A stretch of 64,000 nucleotides of DNA from Dryococelus australis (Eukaryota; Arthropoda; Insecta; Phasmatodea; Phasmatidae): assembly GCA_029891345.1 (NCBI GenBank), contig CM057009.1, forward strand, positions 308,676,666-308,740,665. Direction: 5' to 3'. The notes beneath the pieces are model-generated. The model searched no databases. It was not told the origin of the DNA and saw nothing but the letters and a program-made list of their open reading frames with translations. This document shows positions 24,063 through 35,872 of this stretch, piece after piece. The stretch's first letter is position 1, and every line of letters begins with the position of its first letter. A program made the translations under genes and the position numbers.

Positions 24063-24265
24063 CCAGGTTTGGCCGATCACCTCAGCCAATCAGGACCGAG
24101 ACATACTGCAATTGGCCAGAGAGTCCAGCCAATCAGGATAGAGACTACACCCACACAAGGATTGGCCAACCACCTCAGCCAATCAGGAGGAAGACAGTCT
24201 GTGATTGGCCGAAGAACCCAGCCAATAACGAAACAGCACTCCAGAAATCAAAATATATAAGGGCC
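24063..24265 (+). promoter_or_regulatory. CCAAT/ATTGG box array with TATA box
   Basis: AGCCAATCAGGA-type words alternate with GATTGGCC-type words in a repeat of about 55 bases. There are four CCAAT boxes and three ATTGG boxes between 24083 and 24226. A TATATAAGGG TATA box starts near 24253. This is a promoter-like layout, probably the control region of a retroelement whose conserved GATGATGGCAG...GAAACG motif follows at 24304. Confidence 0.55.
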
Positions 24266-24303
24266 ATTCCTTCGATTGTCCTTAATTGGTCAGGTATCGT
24301 TCC

Positions 24304-24340
24304 CTGATGATGGCAGCTGCAATGACTGTCGAAACGTTGA
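24304..24340 (+). other. Hammerhead-like core motif (unproven)
   Basis: CTGATGA at 24304-24310 is followed by GGCAG (24312-24316), which can pair with CTGTC (24326-24330), then GAAA at 24331-24334. This is the conserved core order of a hammerhead ribozyme with a stem II. One extra base separates the core from stem II, and I could not find convincing partners for stems I and III. Similar motifs are reported near the ends of Penelope-like retroelements. Confidence 0.3.
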
Positions 24341-24639
24341 ATAAAAAATCCACGATGCGGCTCAAACCCAGAAGCATAGAAATTGACGATAATGTCCTTG
24401 AAAGCCTGCGAACTATATTAATTGTATACTTAATTAAAGTTAAAAATCTAATAATTACAAAGCAATTGTTTAAAAAAAATTAATTTAACTGTTATACTAA
24501 AAAAAATTAGCAATTTTAAATATGTGTTAAAAACTAAAATAAAAAATATGTGCTAAAAATAAAAAATATACTTCACAAATGATTACTTATTACTGGTTAA
24601 AATAATAATAATAGTGAAAATGATAAATTTGATAATTTA

Positions 24640-25740
24640 TCTGAATGGGGAAATATCATACAAAAATGTTGAATTATCTAATTCCTAACAAAATTGATTG
24701 AAATCCATATGACTATCATATAATAATACAATATAGTGTAACTAATTATCAATTTAAATATAATTAAATTAAATATATAAAAATTATGCATTAGAAACTT
24801 AAAAAAGCTTCTTTAGAATATGAATTAAGTAAATATAATAAAAGATACATATTAAATAATTCTGAAAGTAATTTTGTTTTTTAAATATATTAAATAATTA
24901 TATTAATAACGAAAGAAATTTGAGAATTTGGTGAAAGACCAGTGACTATACAAAAAAGATTGAATGTTCTTAACACAACAGTAATGTTGGCAACAGCTAA
25001 TAATTCAGTTGATAATTTTAATCACTCTATAGTAGATTATTATGTTAAAAATGAAATATTTTATAAATTAAAATTCATTTTACTTGAAAATCTGAATTAA
25101 ATATTGTTAACAAAATGTCTAGTGGTAAAATAATCGAACTATTAATTTTGAGAGGTTTTGGATTGCACTGTTTCATATTCAGGAAAATGATATTTTTGTA
25201 TATAATTATTAATACACCAAGTTCAATCACAAACCCTTATAAGAAAAATAAATTTATTGTTGAATTGCATTTAAAGTTTATTGATATTAGTCAACCATTT
25301 ACAACTGCATTATTCAGTAAACTTGAAATCATTCCTAGAACTGGTTTAATTAAAATTTTCCAGCATATAGTTAAAAAGATAACTAATATTGCAAATCCAT
25401 ATAATCCAAACTATGCTAAAATGTTATATTACTTTCAATCTAATGGATTATAAACAATATATTTAACTGGAAAATAAACAGAAAGAAAAACTAATCAAAT
25501 TTTAAATTGTATTCTTGATTAAGTTATTTTTAATTGATTGTTCTGTTTTTAATATTTATGCATCTATACGATACCGCTTATTCAAGAATAGGAAGTAGAA
25601 GAAATTTCATTGATTTTACAAAACTATTTATATTAAAAATACTGATCAAATAACTTTTAAACTAGTTGATGGTATACAAGTTTCTAAATGGTTTTTTAAT
25701 GAATTATTGTTTGTTCATAATTTTTAATATGATACAAAAT
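24640..25740 (+). pseudogene. Second AT-rich coding-like island, unidentified
   Basis: From about 24660 to 25100 one plus frame reads with few stops and includes EFGERPVTIQKRLNVLNTTV and ANNSVDNFNHSIVDYYVK. A second frame, 25115-25453, is open for 112 codons from ATG and includes INTPSSITNPYKKNK and NPYNPNYAKMLYYFQSNGL. A third stretch near 25660-25720 includes LVDGIQVSKWFFNELL. Base and codon composition resemble the island at 15.3-16.6 kb. The two may be parts of one foreign AT-rich insertion, now split by the repeat block 16.7-24.4 kb. Family unknown. Confidence 0.4.
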
Positions 25741-26094
25741 GATTATAAAAAATAAATATAAATAATAGCTGTGAAAATATAAAAATGTCCCTTAAAGTTC
25801 TGTAATTTTTTTAATTAATAAATAATACTTAATTTTTAAATAGTCAAATGGTAAGTAACATTGCAATATAAATTTAAAAAATACTACAAATAACAAAGTT
25901 TTTTAAAGAAAAAGTATTTGTTCATAATGTAAATGTAAAATAAAATACATTTAATAAATTTAAAAACAATTTGTTAAGGTATAATTAATAAACATTAAAA
26001 TCCAGATAGAAAAAAGTTTCCTTGACAAATAATTTCATGTGGATATTTAGTTTTTGGGCCGGCATAGTGGGGGATAATGTTACTGGCCCATGAT
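25741..26094. other. AT-rich spacer, nothing recognised
   Basis: Homopolymer-rich sequence without ORFs or clear repeats, ending at the transposase remnant. Confidence 0.4.
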
Positions 26095-26500
26095 TACTGT
26101 CGAACCGTGTGTCAGGATTTCAATATTATGATTTCCTGATGTTCCGATTACCACAGGTACTGGAGGTTGTTCCGCTCGCTATTAGGAAACGTATTTGGCT
26201 GCAACATGATGGTGCATCACCCCATTTCACTAGGATTGTTCATGACCACCTCAACACAGTGTATCCCGCTCGCTGGACCTCGTGCTTGGCCAACACGTTC
26301 CCCCTGACCTTAAGCCGTTAGATTTCTGGCTGTGGTAATTTCTTAAGGCGTCTGTCTACTAGACACCCGTGGCATCTGAAGAGGACCTGTTAGCGAGGGT
26401 CATAGCTGCCTGCGATCAAGTGCGAGAGACACCATACATTTTTCAACGCGTCCAATAGTCTTTAATACTCCGTACGAACTACTGCTACGTTACAGAATGT
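26095..26500 (+). pseudogene. Tc1/mariner-type transposase, C-terminal half
   Basis: The frame from 26109 reads IRKRIWLQHDGASPHFTRIV and then a YPARW word, the region around the second catalytic Asp (HDGA.PH) of insect mariner-type transposases. After a frameshift near 26290, the words RHPWHLKRTC and, in another frame, SEEDLLARVIAACDQVRETP continue the C-terminal region. Stops and frameshifts make it non-functional. The N-terminal half and terminal repeats are absent. It is the same broad group as the minus-strand scrap at 47955-48370. Confidence 0.75.
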
Positions 26501-27262
26501 ACATGTGTTTACACACATTAATATATAGTCAAGCTAATGGGCCCATAATGACATTATCACTACTCACCAGGTCACGGTTTTGCTAACACTGAACATTTAG
26601 TTTGCTATTTAACAGGACACGGTGGGTCCTAGGGAGTTGCGACAAGGGGACCTTTTTTGCTAATTACGACGTCCTGCTGCATTCCATGGTATCCGCCATC
26701 AAATTTTCCTCACGGTATAAATGTTGCATGCAATCCAATGGTGCCAACCTCTATTATTTACATGATGGGGGTGTGCAGCACGTACCATACGATCCTTTTA
26801 TCCATGGTGTTGGTATAATTAAAACCGTACGCTAATTTGTGTTACTCTAACCCAAGTACTTTGCATTCTATCCCACGTAATATGCTTGTTTGCCTTCGCC
26901 TTTAAGGGCTAATACAGCACTTTTTATTTGAGATGGACCATGGGTGTCCTGTATCAATATTCCTCTTTTTTGGTCACTAACTACGTTCCAGGGTTTGTAA
27001 ACATGTTTACTAAACACGTATATATGTATACAGTTATGTATACACAACACCATATAAGTGACTGCTAACGAATATAATGAACATTAAATCGCTGTACGAA
27101 ACAAAAGGGAAAGAGCCTAAAAATATTAGTTACCGAAGTAACAAAGCAGACCAATTTTACAGGTTTGAAACACAGGTCAAAACCATAATTAAAACTAATC
27201 AGCAACATACTAATATAAGCGCTCTTACAACTATATGCACACAATATCATCCACTATTCTTA
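26501..27262. other. Spacer, no supported gene
   Basis: Short ORFs (26602-26835, 27065-27301 on both strands) have no recognisable domains. No repeat structure is evident. Confidence 0.35.
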
Positions 27263-27532
27263 ATTAGTTACGGTGTGTTCAAGATCCGATCATATAAATG
27301 ATAACTCAGATGCTTGTTGTCTGGTAATGTCCTCTAGTGAAAACGCGGAGCAGCCACTGGAAATAATTTTGAACAGCCTCTGGTGTGGTGCATATGTATT
27401 AGTTACGGTGTGTTAAAGATCCGATCATATAAATGATAACTCAGATGCTTGTTGTCTGGTAATGTCCTCTAGTGAAAACGCGGAGCAGCCACTGGAAATA
27501 ATTTTGAACAGCCTCTGGTGTGGTGCATATGT
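27263..27532. repeat. Near-perfect 135-bp tandem duplication
   Basis: ATTAGTTACGGTGTGTT starts at 27263 and again at 27398. The two 135-base units differ at only one position that I can see (GTGTTCAAG against GTGTTAAAG). The following ATTAG at 27533 marks the end. This is a recent event, or possibly an assembly artefact. Confidence 0.95.
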
Positions 27533-28099
27533 ATTAGCATATACAAATTACCCTTATAACACATACCGATGTTATGACGGCACTTGAGGAAGTGAAATTT
27601 TACTGTTAATATCGACGGATATTTTGTACAAATTTCCTTCCTTAAAAAGTATATGTTGTGCAGTTTCGCCTTTTATCGAATCGTAACCATGATAAATTAT
27701 CGTAGTAAGAAAGATGTGATCTTGCGATTTATGATTAAATATAAATTGTATGTACAAATGTTGTATTTTCTGCAGTCTATTTGCTAGTTAATCAGTAAGA
27801 TGACGGTAAGCAATATCGCAGTAGATAAAAAAGAGAAAAAAATTAGTACCTGTGCAAGCTATTTTAACTTCCTCCAGATGTTTTATATTTTTAGATTTAA
27901 TTGAATAAAAGGAATCTAGTAGAGTATCAATCTGTTACTTTCTATGTAAAACCAACTTGTATCAGGTACTGTAAACGAGTACACTGCCAAACTATCAGAT
28001 ACCTTTACAGTTTAACATTCGCCTGTGTGTTGCATCTGCTGTTTCGCATAAAGTTGCCAACTTTTTCGAGAGAATGTTCTCAAAATATATAAAACATGC
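27533..28099. other. Spacer, no supported gene
   Basis: Only short ORFs without recognisable features. Confidence 0.35.
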
Positions 28100-28460
28100 A
28101 TAATAGATATACTTTCAGCATACGAAGTTTAGTCCAAATTTGTCAAACGGTAAAGTAGAATTAACAAGTGAGCAAAAATTATTTATATCACTGCCATTTT
28201 GAAAATAATGTATTTTTGCATTAAAATTTCAAGTATTAACATGGCCTACGATAGTATTATTTATATGCCAAATTTGGCAGGAATCGGTTGAGTAGTTCCC
28301 AGGATACAAAGTAAAAGCTTTATGTCTACATGTTGCACTTTCATCCAAAATGGCCGACCTATAACATCATTATTGCTTTCTAAATTCAATGCATACATCA
28401 TGCACTATCAAAGTACCAAACTTGGTTTTGATCGCGTAGATGGTCCTCAAAATATATCAG
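28100..28460 (+). repeat. Composite repeat, fragment (copy 3)
   Basis: Contains GCCATTTTGAAAATAATG, GCCTACGATAGTA, GCCAAATTTGGCAGGAATCGG and CAAAATGGCCGACC, the module words of the family at 16.7 kb, in the same order. No tRNA-like head. Confidence 0.6.
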
Positions 28461-28475
28461 CGTGTTCAATATATT

Positions 28476-30041
28476 AAAATGTAAGTTGGCCCAACATCTA
28501 AAATTATTCGGGGTAACGTTAGGCCAACGTGTATTTTTATGTTGGCTGCTAACTGAAATATTATGCTCAAACTACATTATTCCGCCAATGAAAATTGATG
28601 GTTTTCTGCACACGTTCCTAAATTCTCTTTCTTTCAACATATGCTACATAAATCAAAAAACCAAAATGCTGTTTGTTGGCTTTACGTTGGTTTATCATGT
28701 ATATATTACAGATCACCAACATAATATGACGGAAACCCAACCACTAACTAACGTTGATATTACGTTGGCAATTGGTAGTGTTTTGATAATTTACTAAATA
28801 ACATTCTTTTCTCGTTCAGGAAGGCGTACACACAGTCATTTATCCACAGTTAGCAATGTTTTGTGAAGATGTGTTAATTCATACATAATGCAACTAATAA
28901 ATGTTCTGCTAACGTTGGTTGCCTTATTTTAAATAAATTTTACATTTGATAAAGTACATTAAACCCGGTTAATACTCATCACATACCACTTCCCATTACG
29001 ACCTGAAAAACTCATGTGTAGATATTGGATTCGAACCCACGACCCTCTGACGAGCAGCCATACTTCTTATACACTAAACTACTGTAACTTGCTGCCTACT
29101 AGACTACAGTTACTTGTTATCCGTAATGAAAAAATATGTATGCATCATTATATTCAGGTTCGAAAATAAAATGTCCCAACATACAAAATTCATGCCAGTT
29201 GCCAACTATGTCCAACAACATACTGCCAACAGTCAGCCATCCATGACCATAAAAATCTATGTGACACAAAAATAATATGTATTAAATTCCCTACTGGTAA
29301 GCAGACTTTAACTATTACTGATAATTTTTTGACCCCATTATTGAGCATTGTTGGAAATATGTTAGTTACATAATATTGGCCAAACCAGCCAATAAACTAA
29401 AGAAAAATTACTAATTAGCTATTGTTCGGTGTCCAACATTATCCCAACATAAGACCAACAAAACACATTTCAAAGAAAAATGGTCAGTTATGTGAAAAAC
29501 ATTTGCATTTCATTAAATACAGGAAAGGGGGATTGTTTTCATTAAATTTACCTATTCCCTAGTGTTGACTTAAAATGAAGGTTATACAGTACGTTGGCAG
29601 AACGATATTTACTAGTTGACATGATGTATGCAAAAACACATATTCGCAAAACATTGCTAACTGCGGATAAATGACTGTGTGAATGGCTTTATGAAAGTGA
29701 AAAGAATATTATTTTGTAAATTATCAAAATACTACGAATAATTAACGTAATGCCAACATTAGTTAGTAGTTGGGTTTCTGTCATATTAGATTGGTGATCT
29801 GTTATGTATACACAATAAACAAACACAAAGCCAACAAACAGAAATTCGGTTTTTTTTTTCAAATGATATTGCATATGTTTGCAAGAAAGAGAATTTAGGA
29901 ATGCGTGTTGAAAACCATAAATGTTCATTGGCCAAATAAAGTAGGTTAAAAGTCATATTTCAGTTGGCAGCCAACATAAAAATACATGCTGGGCCAACGT
30001 TTTCTTGAGTGACATTTTGAAGTTAAGCCAACTTACATTTT
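28476..30041. mobile_element. Foldback element rich in GTTGGC/GCCAAC
   Basis: The left arm (28476 to about 28925) is inverted at about 29585-30041. Shared words include AAATGTAAGTTGGC at the outer ends, TTGGCTGCCAACTGAAAT-like, TTTATTGTGTATA-like and CAGTTAGCAATGTTTTG at the inner ends. Arm identity is roughly 75 to 80 percent. The 660-base loop holds a tRNA-like SINE head (29010-29100) and further GCCAAC words. The ORFs in the arms (28462-28797 plus, 29689-29928 minus) are mirror images of each other and probably not genes. Confidence 0.7.
29010..29100 (-). repeat. tRNA-derived SINE-like head
   Basis: The box B complement GGATTCGAACC is at 29027-29037. On the minus strand, GTAGTTTAGTGTATAAG lies upstream as a weak box A. 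Confidence 0.5.
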
Positions 30042-30990
30042 TCAACGTTGGCTCAACGCCAGAGCCACGCGTTAAGTCAATGTTGAGCCAACAAAGTGTT
30101 TCTATATGTTTACCAACTGGTTGCCAACAATAAGCCAGTCATGACAATAAAAATATATTTTTAATACAATTAGCTTATGTATTTAAAAAACCAAATGTTT
30201 AATAAAAGATGGAAAATAATGTTTTTTTTTCTCATCCCAAATTTTCTATGGAGCATTGTTGAATATATGTTTGTTACAAAATGTTGGCCCAAATAACGAA
30301 AAATTACCAAACACCAACCGATTGTTTCCCAACATTGTTACAACTTAAAACCAATCGAACGTATCTAATAAAAAAATGGTCAGTATCGTGAAAAACATTT
30401 ACATCTCACACAATACAGGAAATATGCATTGTTTTCATTATAAATAAATATTCCCTAACTTCTACATTAAAGTGTTGGTTGTACAATGTTGGCCTAACAT
30501 GATAATTAATACAAATTTCCATTTGTATATCTATCAACTTCTTGCCACATTTAGCCAACCTCGTCCATCGAATTAAATTTGAAACAAAAATATTTAAATA
30601 TGTAACTTTTGAGCAAAAAGGAAACTTTTTTTTTCAATCCAAAAATTTTACTGAACATTGTTCGAAATATGTTAGTTTTACAATGTTGGCCCAACTAAAA
30701 AAAAAGTACCAATCGCCAACTGTTTGGTTTCGAACACATACACATTACCAACAGAATGTCTACCAACTTGTTACAAACATTTAGCCAACCATTTAAAAGT
30801 TTTCAAAAGTTGCTCTTGCAACATGCTGTGGCATTTTTTGATGTAGTGAGGTGTTGATGTATAGTCTTCCAAGGTATCTCATTGATATTTTCGAATAAAA
30901 AGTTTGGTTGGTATACTACATTGGGCCAACATTTTATTCATGTATGTTTTCTAACACAACATATTGCCAAACTTTCCAACCAAATGCCAA
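30042..30990. repeat. GCCAAC-rich tandem-like units
   Basis: A unit of about 420 bases, present in the foldback loop (29160-29580), recurs at about 30060-30480 and partly at 30480-30800. Shared words are GTTGCCAAC(A/T)A(T/A), GCCA(A/G)(C/T)CATGACAATAAAAAT, AAATGGTCAGT(T/A)(A/T)TGTGAAAAACATTT and AATACAGGAAA. Confidence 0.6.
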
Positions 30991-31114
30991 CCATTGAGCC
31001 AACATATGTTACTACTTAGGACATAACAATATGTTATTTAAATATGCTTGTAGGCATATGAATGAATAAACACACATATTAAAATTAATTTTTATTCCCA
31101 TCAATATATGTTAT

Positions 31115-31167
<53 letters not shown>

Positions 31168-32595
31168 ATTATATATATTTAAATTAAATTGAATTCATTT
31201 TATTTGCCATATTTATATGTGCATTAATATATAGAGAATTAATTACAACAATTTTATATTTACATCTTAATTCTACATAATTATGTATATATAAATAAGG
31301 GAATATAACATTATTTTCAATTTAATATACATATTAATATGTACATATTTATATTTAAATTGAATTAAAAATAATTTTATATTCCCATATTTATGTACCT
31401 ATAAATAATTATCTATAAACTAAATTCAATAGATTTTCATATTTACATATTATGTCCACAATTATGAATAAAATTATTTGAAAATAAATTAATATGTCCA
31501 TATTTATGTGTAAAAAATTATATATTAAATACATTGAAAAAAAATTGTATTTAAATATTTATGTACTTATACCAATACATAATTGTGTTTACAATAAAAT
31601 GAAAATAAATTTATATTTAGTTATTTATATATCTATACATTATTATGTACATATAAATATTATCATCTCCCTTAAACCACCAAATTCGGCTGTTCAAGCC
31701 AAAGTTCATTACGATCTCCAGTCACATGCCGATCGCTGTTGGTGCAACAGATTTGCATGTCGATCCTAGATCATGTTCGCTGGTGATCTCGGATCGAGCG
31801 ATAAACAATGTTGCAACTGGCCCTGGTAGTTTTACATCAAGGTAACGTCTTTCCGTGCAATTACGTAAGATTATGACCTCTTTACAAAAAACCCGAGGGT
31901 TATACACGCACCACACGATATATGGTCAAAACTAAGTGGAAAATATTATATGGTAAAAATGCGTAAGGGACGTAGTTTACGAGAAAAACAACATTAAGGT
32001 AGATAAAATGACTTCATCTCCACGTTAAGCACAGCGTATATCATCAGCATATAGCATTTGTTGAATCGTCATAACAGATGTACGAAGTTTGCTCTGCCCA
32101 TAGCAATGCACTTTTTCGCATGTTGTATGCACGCAGCATGCATGGAACTTGGCCGCCAGATGCAACCATGGCCATTTCCATGCCCCATTACTCACAGCAT
32201 GTACTCCATGACCTCCTTGGCACTACTAAATTCGGATCTTTTTCTTACGACGACACATTAATTGCGATATCGCCCCATCCCCTCACGCTTATCTGATTGG
32301 AATATCACATGTTTGCTACAATGATTTTTAAAACTTTCCTGGCATTTTTATCGTAAACGAAGCGTTTAATAAATTTTTTCGTAAGAGTTTTTTCTACTTA
32401 ATTTTGACCATTGATTCGTGTGATGTATCTGCGAATTACCTGACATCTGGTAATGATAGTCATGCGGACAGCGCCGCAGCAAATAGCGTGTAGCGTCGAA
32501 ACTAATCACCGCAGATCTATGGTTCCTAAGTTCACAATACTTATTTTTGTGCCCTCTATCACTCTCCTCTCATTTACGAAACGAAGTCTTTCCGC
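30991..32595. other. AT-rich spacer, no supported gene
   Basis: Includes a TA run at about 31115-31165 and a long tract of ATATTTATGT(A/G)-type words (31200-31660). From 31680 to 32300 the sequence is more GC-balanced, with overlapping open frames at 32058-32296 that I cannot assign. Confidence 0.35.
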
Positions 32596-32599
32596 ACCC

Positions 32600-32615
32600 G
32601 GTGTGTGTGTGTGTG

Positions 32616-32673
<58 letters not shown>

Positions 32674-32705
32674 TGTGTGTGTGTGTGTGTGTGGGATGTG
32701 TGTGA
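32600..32705. repeat. (GT)n(AT)n(GT)n microsatellite
   Basis: GT repeats with an internal AT block. The Val/Cys-rich ORF over it is spurious. Confidence 0.95.
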
Positions 32706-32874
32706 GTGCTTGTATGTTTGTGCAAATTATAAATTATAAATTTTTGTGTTTGTTTACATATAGCAAATCAATATTCCTCTAGAAATTTTCGCACAAATGA
32801 AATAAATTTTATGCTTTTGTTCTTATCCATACCTATTTTACTGTAAGATATATCACACAATACACCAACCTTAA

Positions 32875-35868
32875 CCCTCTGGTGGGAGCATGGTTTTTTT
32901 CCGGCTTAGTGGAAAGATCTGCCTATGAGGCAGATAGACCTGAAAAAACTGTTTTAGATGAAATTCAACCCCTCTATTTGGATAATACGAGCACTAAACA
33001 CAGTTTTCTTTGTTTAAAGATTTTTTTTTTCCAATTTAGACACACAAGTTGGGCAACACGATTTTCACGGTTAAGAATTTATTTATCTAACTATTTAAGC
33101 CCTTTTAAGTCATTGTTTTAAATAATGTAATATAACATTAATTTATCTTCTTACCACCTAAATGTATTGACAATATCACGTTCACATATTCAACAAACAA
33201 GAGAAACAAACTGCAGTGAAAAGCAAAATTCTTAATCGACTACATTTAAAGTACAAGTCAAACATTATCACCATCTTGCCCCTTCGTAAAAATTTCGGTA
33301 TTCATATTATAAAACTAGAATAGAATTATAAGCAATTATGAGCTGAGTAACAAAATGAAACAAGCCATAGTAAAACCAAAAAGAAATTATATGAAAATTA
33401 TCTGTTGTTTTAGGTCAAAGCCACTTTCATTTTGAAAATGTAAATATTGAACACATGACAATTCTTATTATCTAAAAAAGTCATAAATAATAAATAAAAA
33501 AAGGAACATAAATGAGAATCATATAAGCATTAACTATCTAGATTTAAAGTTCATCATTTCTCCTAATTGTGATTCTTGATGCATTCATTGCCGATTTTCC
33601 TTGAACATTCATGACAAGTTGACGTTTCACACTGAATGCATATATAGTTAGTTGCTCTCTTTTTTTTAGGGCAGTATTTACAAACTTTACGATTTTATAA
33701 TTTATTACTTCTTATCACAGACACTGAGGGCATTGCTTCTTTCTCTTGGTCCTCTTCCACTGCTTCCTAAATGAGTTTTCTCAATTTATCTGGAAAGTTA
33801 GGAATTGTCAGTCTTTTCTTCATGAAGGGCGTGGCTACAAAAAGGCCAACATTCTTCACAAATTCATATCTTGCAAGTTTTTCAGCCTTGCTGTACATGT
33901 TGTATAATACATATGCATAGGAGCTACACATGGCCAGCATGTAATAAAATATTGCTAGTGACCCCCTCCTAGTTTTCCTATTTGTGGAATAGTTGGAGCA
34001 CTTCATATCAAGAGTGTCAACCCCAGATTTTACGCATTGAAAAACGAAATTATTTCTGGTTTGCCAGTTGAACTGTCATTGAATTCAGAACGGTGCATAG
34101 AAGAGACTAAAATGACTGCTTTTGACTTTTTCGGAACATGAGAAAGTATAGTCAACTCCTTTGCGAAACCATACAAACTTGATCCAACAGCTCGAGTTTT
34201 GTTGGGAAGAAACTCAGGCGGTATCAGGGGCGTATTAGCTTTCATTGTTGCCACCAAGGTCAAACCCTGTTTCGGTAATTCTTGAGCAATTTCCAATGGA
34301 CGAAACCAATTGTCACAGGTTATGTTTTGGTTTGTCTTGTAAGGGCACTTTGTAAGACGAACCACTGCTTGAGATGGGGTTTGGAGTTTTCGCTCTGCTG
34401 GGGTAAGGGTGGCAACCGTAGCTTCCTTTGCCTGTATATATGTATGAATTGTAGAGGTACGATTTATGCGCATCAGTAAGGCACAACAATTTTATGCCAT
34501 ACCGTGCTAGTTTCTTGGGAATATAAACTAGAAAACGGACACAGCCTCTGAAGGGCACGAGGGTCACATCAACACATCCGTGGGCACCCATTGCATAATT
34601 CTTATGGCAGTTTTCGATGAACATGTTGAAAATGTGTGATACCGCAGCTGCTGCGTCAGTTTCCTCCATGACTTTTCGGGTTGTAGAATCATCAAATAAC
34701 AATGCTCTAATCAGAATAAAACACCTTGATTCTGCCATAATTGCTCTGAATATGGGCCTTCCTGTAATGCTAGTTCAGAATGAAGATCGTAAATATTCTC
34801 TAGAAGACTTTAAGATGGAGAACAATAACAATAATCCAATCAAAGCACTGATTTCTTCACAATCTGTGTCTTGATAATGTGAGTCAGGATTATTAATCTT
34901 TGTTCGCATTTATGCCAGTTTGCAATCTGTATGATGCACGATTTCCTCAAACATGTAATTGGAAAATAACTATCGCCACACTTGTTCTGCAGATGGAGAA
35001 TCTCCGAGAGTGCGAGCAGGTTCCTCCAGTTTTTCTAATCGGACTTTGATGACATTATGACGAATTGTCTGTGTGGCACAGCTGAGTGGCTTGGATTTCC
35101 ACTCAAAACAATTCCTCCTTCCAAACAAAGACGTGTTCGTGTCATTTTCAGTCAATACATTATCACTTTCATCTTCATTGTCCACTGGAGCATTGCTTGC
35201 ACATGTAATTGTTTGATGAAACCCAGTTGATGAGGGGGCTGAGTCCAAACGTGCTGGGTTGAGAAGTTGAAGCAGCACAAGATGTGATCTCATCAACAAC
35301 TTCATCGAAGCACTCATTTGCATCCGATTCAGAACCTGCGTCGTGATCTGAAGAAAATAGTTATCCTTCGCCTAGAACGTACGATTCGTCACAGTCAACT
35401 TCGTTTTCAGATTCTTCTGTCATTTCAACCATCTCAATTATTCGCCTAGTACGGCTCGAAATATTTGGTGGAAGTTTGCCCGCCATTTTCCTGAAATAAG
35501 TACACAAGGAAATGAGAATCTCAAAAGAGTAGGCAAGGGATGACTGTGTACAGTGATAAAATAAAGTAAAACATAACCATGATGAAAAAACTGATGCAGT
35601 GAAAATAATAAGGCAAAAATATAAACAGTTGAAAGAACATCTGCCTGACAGGAAAATATTACCATACGTTAGTGGGAATATCTGCCTCTGAGGCAGGCTA
35701 TGTTTCAGAACAAAGTTGCCTACCTGAACAAGTGAAGACTGGCAGCAAGGGACACCTTATCACGACAAGATGTCAACTTAAACACACTCAGGTAATGGGC
35801 ATTTCAGGCGCAAAAGAGGCGCCGCCAGTGGCAAAAAAAGAAACCATATCTTCCTGACAGGCAGAGGG
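32875..35868 (-). mobile_element. piggyBac element with TTAA target duplications
   Basis: TTAA at 32871-32874 and TTAA at 35869-35872 flank a 2,994-base unit whose ends are CCCTCTGGTGGGAGC on the left and, inverted, CCCTCTGCCTGTCAGG on the right, giving a 7-bp matching inverted terminus. Subterminal palindromes occur on both sides: ATCTGCCTATGAGGCAGAT at 32917-32935 and CTGCCTCTGAGGCAG at 35682-35696, both preceded by TTAGTGG. The transposase gene occupies most of the minus strand. The ends look complete, but the gene is broken. Confidence 0.9.
33563..35486 (-). pseudogene. piggyBac transposase (DDE_Tnp_1_7), frameshifted
   Basis: About 640 codons on the minus strand from ATG (35484-35486, MAGKLPPNISSRTRR) to TAG at 33563-33565. 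It has an acidic N-terminus (EMTEESENEVD), then the N-terminal domain (LIGLLLLLFSILKSSRENIYDL region near 34830). The first catalytic Asp is in GCVDVTLVPFRGCVRFLVY (near 34550), followed by KKLARYGIKLLC. The second is in TCDNWFRPL (near 34320) and the third in SGVDTLDMKC (near 34000). Then come RKTRRGSLAIFYYM and a C-terminal Cys-rich zinc domain (CKYCPKKK...CIQCETSTCHEC). All three Asp residues are still readable, but at least four frameshifts or stops separate the parts. It would have moved the element by TTAA-specific cut and paste. Confidence 0.88.
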
Positions 35869-35872
35869 TTAA

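Noticed and set aside
24304-24340. Complete hammerhead ribozyme
   Set aside because: Only the core and stem II can be shown; stems I and III lack convincing partners in either circular order, so it is reported as hammerhead-like only.
28462-28797. ORF of 111 codons with hydrophobic product
   Set aside because: It lies in an arm of the foldback element and a mirror version occurs on the minus strand at 29689-29928; no family.
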